From Paramecium sonneborni (Eukaryota > Ciliophora > Oligohymenophorea > Peniculida > Parameciidae): DNA of 64,000 bases. The stretch lies in the NCBI GenBank assembly GCA_905182985.1, contig CAJJDN010000074.1, forward strand, positions 238,104-302,103, read 5' to 3'. Of the stretch, positions 60,103 through 64,000 are shown one piece after another. The position numbers and the translations under genes are program-made. Below the pieces are notes generated by a model. The model saw only the letters and a list, made by a program, of their open reading frames with translations. It searched no databases and was not told where the DNA came from. Positions within the stretch are counted from its first letter, which is position 1. Every line of letters begins with the position of its first letter.

Positions 60103-61392
60103 TCATTACTGCATGAAAAAACTAGCTTTTTAAATCATTTACTTTACCATAAAACATCAATCAAAAATATAGAAGTGAAAGATTTTACTGAATATATGTC
60201 AGTTAAAATATTAATTGAAAGATTTAAATAGCCTGAAATATCAGAAAATAATCTTTTTAAACTAGTTTAAAATTGTGATTTTAAAGTCATGAATTAATTT
60301 TTTTAAAAGAAATTTTTGATAGTTATATAATTAAAACATATTAATCAAGTGGAAAAAAATTATTTTAGAAAGGGTTCTGTGCAAATCATATACTGATATT
60401 GTTGTAATTAATTTAAATAGAATTTTAAAAGTAGCTTGTACATAAATTAATTAAATTTTTGAAAATACATAATCAACTTAATAATAAAAAATAAATTCCA
60501 CATTTACTAAGACTACTTTTACCTTATGGGAGATCAGTTAAATAGCTGAATGAACTTAACTAAAATTAGGAAATTACAGAAATCCTTGAAAGAGAAAAAT
60601 CTAATAAATGATTTAATATTAACTAATGAATTAAATTATTTTTTCAAAAAATCAAACATTTATTGTTAGGTAATGTGCATTAAAGTAAATGAATATCTGA
60701 TTCTTTAATATTTTTTGTTGTTTATACATTCCATAAATTAAATTCTAAAATTTCTAGATAGCTAATAGCAATATAATAAAAAATTACTTGTAGGGAGATG
60801 TGTTAAAATCAATTGAGAATACACTCTTTGAGATCTGATAGAGTCAATTTATATTAACTTTACTCTTAAAAAATAAAATATTAAAAATTGTCATAGCCAA
60901 CAAAATTTGAATAATAATGTTGAAAATTTATTGATTTTAGCCATGCCTTTATTGTTGGTAGATAATTTTAATTATTTTTGAGATTATCAAGTAATCCCTT
61001 AAAAGAAATTACACCAATTTCTATAAATAAATTAGTTATGAATACGTTCATCTAATTTAACTAAAATTCTTCTTTAAAAACCCAATTTATCAATGCCGTA
61101 TTTATTTAAAAATATTTGCACTAATTTGAAGTTGGTAAAGAATTTTAGAGACTTACATTATTGTAAATTCTTTAATCAATAAAATTTTAAAGATAATTGA
61201 ATTACCATTAAAAATGATGTAATAGGTTGAAATTTGACACTCTAGATTTAGGATTGAGATTCTTAAGTTGATATACTTTCATCTAAGTATTAATTTATGG
61301 AATTATATAATTTTGCTAGATTGATTGGAACAATAATATCTTATGTCTTAGTTGAATTTGTGAAAATCTTTTGTATCATTTATATTTGATGG
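60103..61392 (+). repeat. 1.29-kb block, copy right of third N
   Basis: Matches 58812-60101; unique sequence leading to the P4-ATPase-like gene follows from 61393. Confidence 0.9.
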
Positions 61393-61597
61393 TTTATTTT
61401 TCAATCTAGACTAAGCTTCAATTAATGCATTTTTAATATCTACTTTTTATTATTGCATTTCTTGAATATTTTATCATAGACTTTAAATTTTATCTTGCCA
61501 TTATTCTATCAAATGATTGTTTTGATATTCAGACTAAACAATCTATGAATTTGGATTGCGGTTTTAAATCAAAACTGAATTCTTAATTGATTGACAT
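61279..61597 (-). pseudogene. Frameshifted coiled-coil gene relic
   Basis: From ATG 61597 the minus strand reads MSINQEFSFDLKPQSKFIDC. It continues one base out of frame as SEYQNNHLIEQWQDKIQSL, a TGA, then QNIQEMQQQKVDIKNALIEA and QSRLKNKPSNINDTKDFHKF. Both the frameshift and the stop lie in otherwise clean coiled-coil sequence, so this is a recent pseudogene fragment. No intron resolves the break. Confidence 0.45.
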
Positions 61598-61652
61598 TGT
61601 GTTATAAATTAAAATGAAATAATTATATCTGAATTATAGGAAGAATAATGAA

Positions 61653-64000
61653 ATGAAAAAAAACACATATCAAGTACTATCTAAATAAAAATAGTATTAT
61701 TAAGATTTAATTTCGGAATGGGGAGACTGTTTTATCAGATGGTTTTAGTGAGAATGAGAATAAAATAAAAAGAGCTAATCTAAAATTTTTAATTCCTCTT
61801 AGAGCTCTAAAAGAAAATATCATTTACTTTCTCGTACTTATTTTATAGGTTTTCTCCTCATAAGCCTTATATTTTGTAGGAATTCTTCTAGTAATTTAGT
61901 AATGGTTAGTTGATTTGCATAATTTTATAAAACTTAGAAATATGGATGACATGGTGAATAGTTAAGAAGCACGAGTATTAAAATAATGGGATGAATGTCT
62001 TATCAATAAAGAAATAATTGAAAAGATAAAGGAGAGATTAAATAGGTAGGATTAAAGCGAGAGTAATTAAAGGCAAAAGAGTAAATCTTAAGTTGAAAAA
62101 AATTCTTAAGTTAAAAAAATGGAATATTAATAAAATTAGAAAAAAGGAACTATAGTTTGTAAATTATGAAATTAAATTTAAGCTAATGTCTCAATTCCAT
62201 TTTAAAATATATCATATAAATAATAATAGAGCAATAAAAATATTCGCAGTGATAATGCCAATAAATATAATTAAATGAGTCCATTAATATATAAAGATAT
62301 GGCTCTAAAATTAAAGTAAATTTAAATAATGGAAGATGATCCATTGATAATAGAATTCAAAAAGAAAGTACCAAGTATGTTTTTCAAAGATGTCACCCCA
62401 ACTGCATAGAAAATACCGTTAAATGAAAAATTGAAGAAAATGGAAAAAGATAAAATGAATCTTATTAAAATCTAGTGTGTTTAAAATATAATGATAGGAG
62501 ATGTAATTATATTAGAAAGAAACCAAAGAGCACCTTGTGACATTTTAGTTTTACACTGTAATGATGAAAATTTTAGTGTCCAACATTAATTATGTGATTA
62601 TTCATCTACAACAGTCAGAAAACCAGTAGTATAAAATAGATGTATATATTTTATTTATTATATATAAGCTGATTCTTAGAACTTAGCCTAATTTAAAAAA
62701 TCTTTGACTGGTAACATCGTAAGTTATGAACATAATTTTAATATAAAGGGATTTTTTTAATTAAAAAAAGATCCTTAATCACGAATATTTGGATTTGAAA
62801 ATTTTATCTTTTGTTAAGAGAGATTATTAGCTACTCCATGGATATTAGGAATTGTAGTAAAAGTAGGAAATAGTTGTTAATGTTACACAAGATATTTAGG
62901 TTAATTAAGATTTGAAAATTTTCACTTTGTTCCTCAATATATCATCATTTTAGTCATTATCATAGTAATATTTAAAATAATTTAAAGGTACAGATAATTG
63001 TCTTTAATCAAAATGATTTTTTAAAAGATTTGCGATCGATTACTCAAGTTGTAATTGATAATAGTATATATTTGATTTTGATGATTCCTCATTTCTATAA
63101 AATCTATTATAAGTTATGTAGCATTATCCAATTAAAAGGAATAGGAACAGTGGATTAAAAATAGATAATGTCTTGTCATATTGATAAATATATAGATAAA
63201 TAATTTCTAACGATTAGTGTAGATGCTTTTATTGATCAATCTTTTTAACTTCAATGCATAATTTACAATAATAAATTCTGTGAATTTGAAGAATAAAGGT
63301 TTCTTTAATTTTTAGTACAAACTTGTAAAGGTTTGAATGTATAAAGTGAAGTTCGAAATGCAGAAAAAGATGGTAATTTTTAAATTGTATAATAAAAGAA
63401 TAAGAAGAAATACAACAAGGATCCCAAGTAATAAACTACTTATTGTAAAGTTCATGTTCTGATGAACTTATGAGTCAAAGAGATTGCAACATTAATTAGG
63501 TTCCAAAATCTGTTTAAGGCAGATTTATTTTCTTTTAATAATAAGAATCAAAAGATGATTTTAATATAAATTAAATGGCTTTAATTTAAAAAGAGTAAGC
63601 TTCTAAAGACAAAACCATAATTGAAAATGATGGTTACAATGAAACATTTTAACGACCATCTAATCCTGTAAGAATTTCTAAAGGTTATTAATCATCAAAA
63701 GATCAATTTAGATAAGAAGATTATTTAATAGATGAGTAAGAACTATGTAAAAATATGTTTTAAAATAATGAACCAGATGAATTGAATCCTTTATTGCTTT
63801 AATTAGCATTAAATCACTTAGCTTTTTCTAAATTATTGATTACTGAAAAAAAGGAATAAAAGGTTAAAAATAAATTCCTCGGATAATTGGATTAAAAACA
63901 AGTAAATCTTGCAAAAGCTATGGGTTATGAATTTATATGCGTAAATAATGTTTAGTAATTTATTTATATAATAATAATTAGAAATGTTTAACATTATATT
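61653..64000 (+). CDS. P4-type ATPase (flippase)-like protein, 3' end outside window
   Basis: Starts MKKNTYQIQFRNGETVLSDG after a 31-nt intron; introns of 24 (in frame, with TGA), about 27, 23 and 26 nt follow. Flippase features in order: NKIKRANLKFLIPLRALKEN before the first membrane pair (IIYFLVLILQVFSS, ALYFVGILLVIQQWL). An actuator-domain entry MIGDVIILERNQRAPCDILV. Then ENFIFCQERLLATPWILGIV matching the P4 region before TM3. Near the right edge LLLQLALNHLAF and VNLAKAMGYEF match the nucleotide-binding domain. Key motifs are altered: the DGET loop reads CDYSSTTVRK, and the phosphorylation motif DKTGT reads KGIGT in LKGIGTVDQKQIM. The protein may be a non-pumping relative or a gene beginning to decay. 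Confidence 0.75.

Larger units (their letters stand above)
56823..61652 (+). pseudogene. Decayed coding tract, artificially repeated by the assembly
   Basis: After collapsing the repeats this is about 2.3 kb of plus-strand gene debris. Fragments include KFHLGENILYQIHKQALLEY, EEIEFMFIEAQLYNLILQIR, TSFLNHLLYHKTSIKNIEVK, FTEYMSVKILIERFKQPEIS, HLLRLLLPYGRSVKQLNELN and KEITPISINKLVMNTFIQFN. They are separated by TGA codons and frame changes that introns do not explain. The order suggests one or two large genes that have broken down. No family is recognised. Confidence 0.45.

Overview
The window looks like macronuclear DNA of a Paramecium species. It is roughly 75-80% A+T. Open frames appear only when TAA and TAG are read as glutamine and TGA is the sole stop. 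Genes are interrupted by tiny introns of about 20-36 nt, mostly GTA...TAG. Spacing between neighbouring genes is often only 14-50 bp. Lineage markers agree: a trichocyst matrix protein, a Piwi of the Ptiwi type, H-type lectin proteins and large kinase/EF-hand families. All gene models below use the ciliate code; in most of them total length minus visible introns is an exact multiple of three.

Layout. 1-18 kb: SEC14-like lipid transfer protein, delta-12 desaturase, trichocyst matrix protein, a decayed CCCH zinc-finger gene, a cyclic-nucleotide-binding protein, an Ig-like/coiled-coil protein, a full Piwi gene, a truncated double-vWA gene and an LMBR1-like membrane protein. 18-29 kb: a divergent gene pair, a kelch-BTB protein, two tandem diverged paralogs (one with an in-frame TGA), a Rab6-like gene lacking its prenylation tail, and a helical protein. 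29-43 kb: a gene-length frame broken by two TGAs, a Ser/Thr kinase, OST3/6 overlapping the gene upstream of it by 4 nt, a four-EF-hand protein divergent from a GLTP gene, a mitochondrial carrier, a ubiquitin protease and an intronless vWA/papain-like/Zn-ribbon fusion. 43-53 kb: an H-type lectin gene (duplicated by the assembly), an OTU-like plus cold-shock protein, an intact Rab6 gene, a small protein and a two-RRM protein. 53-61.6 kb: a gene-poor tract of decayed coding fragments. 61.6 kb to the end: an incomplete P4-ATPase-like gene.

The only three ambiguous bases (N at 44947, 58161, 60102) each sit at the end of a sequence that starts again, apparently identically, right after the N. The overlaps are about 1.14, 1.23 and 1.29 kb. 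These are best read as unmerged contig overlaps, so the apparent duplications are probably not biological and the true locus is about 3.7 kb shorter.

The most interesting biology is a series of proteins that keep a catalytic fold but have lost key residues (P4-ATPase-like, OTU-like, papain-like, Rab6-like), together with many gene relics. This fits a genome that lost duplicated genes after whole-genome duplications. No CRISPR array, tRNA, rRNA, insertion sequence or telomeric repeat was seen.
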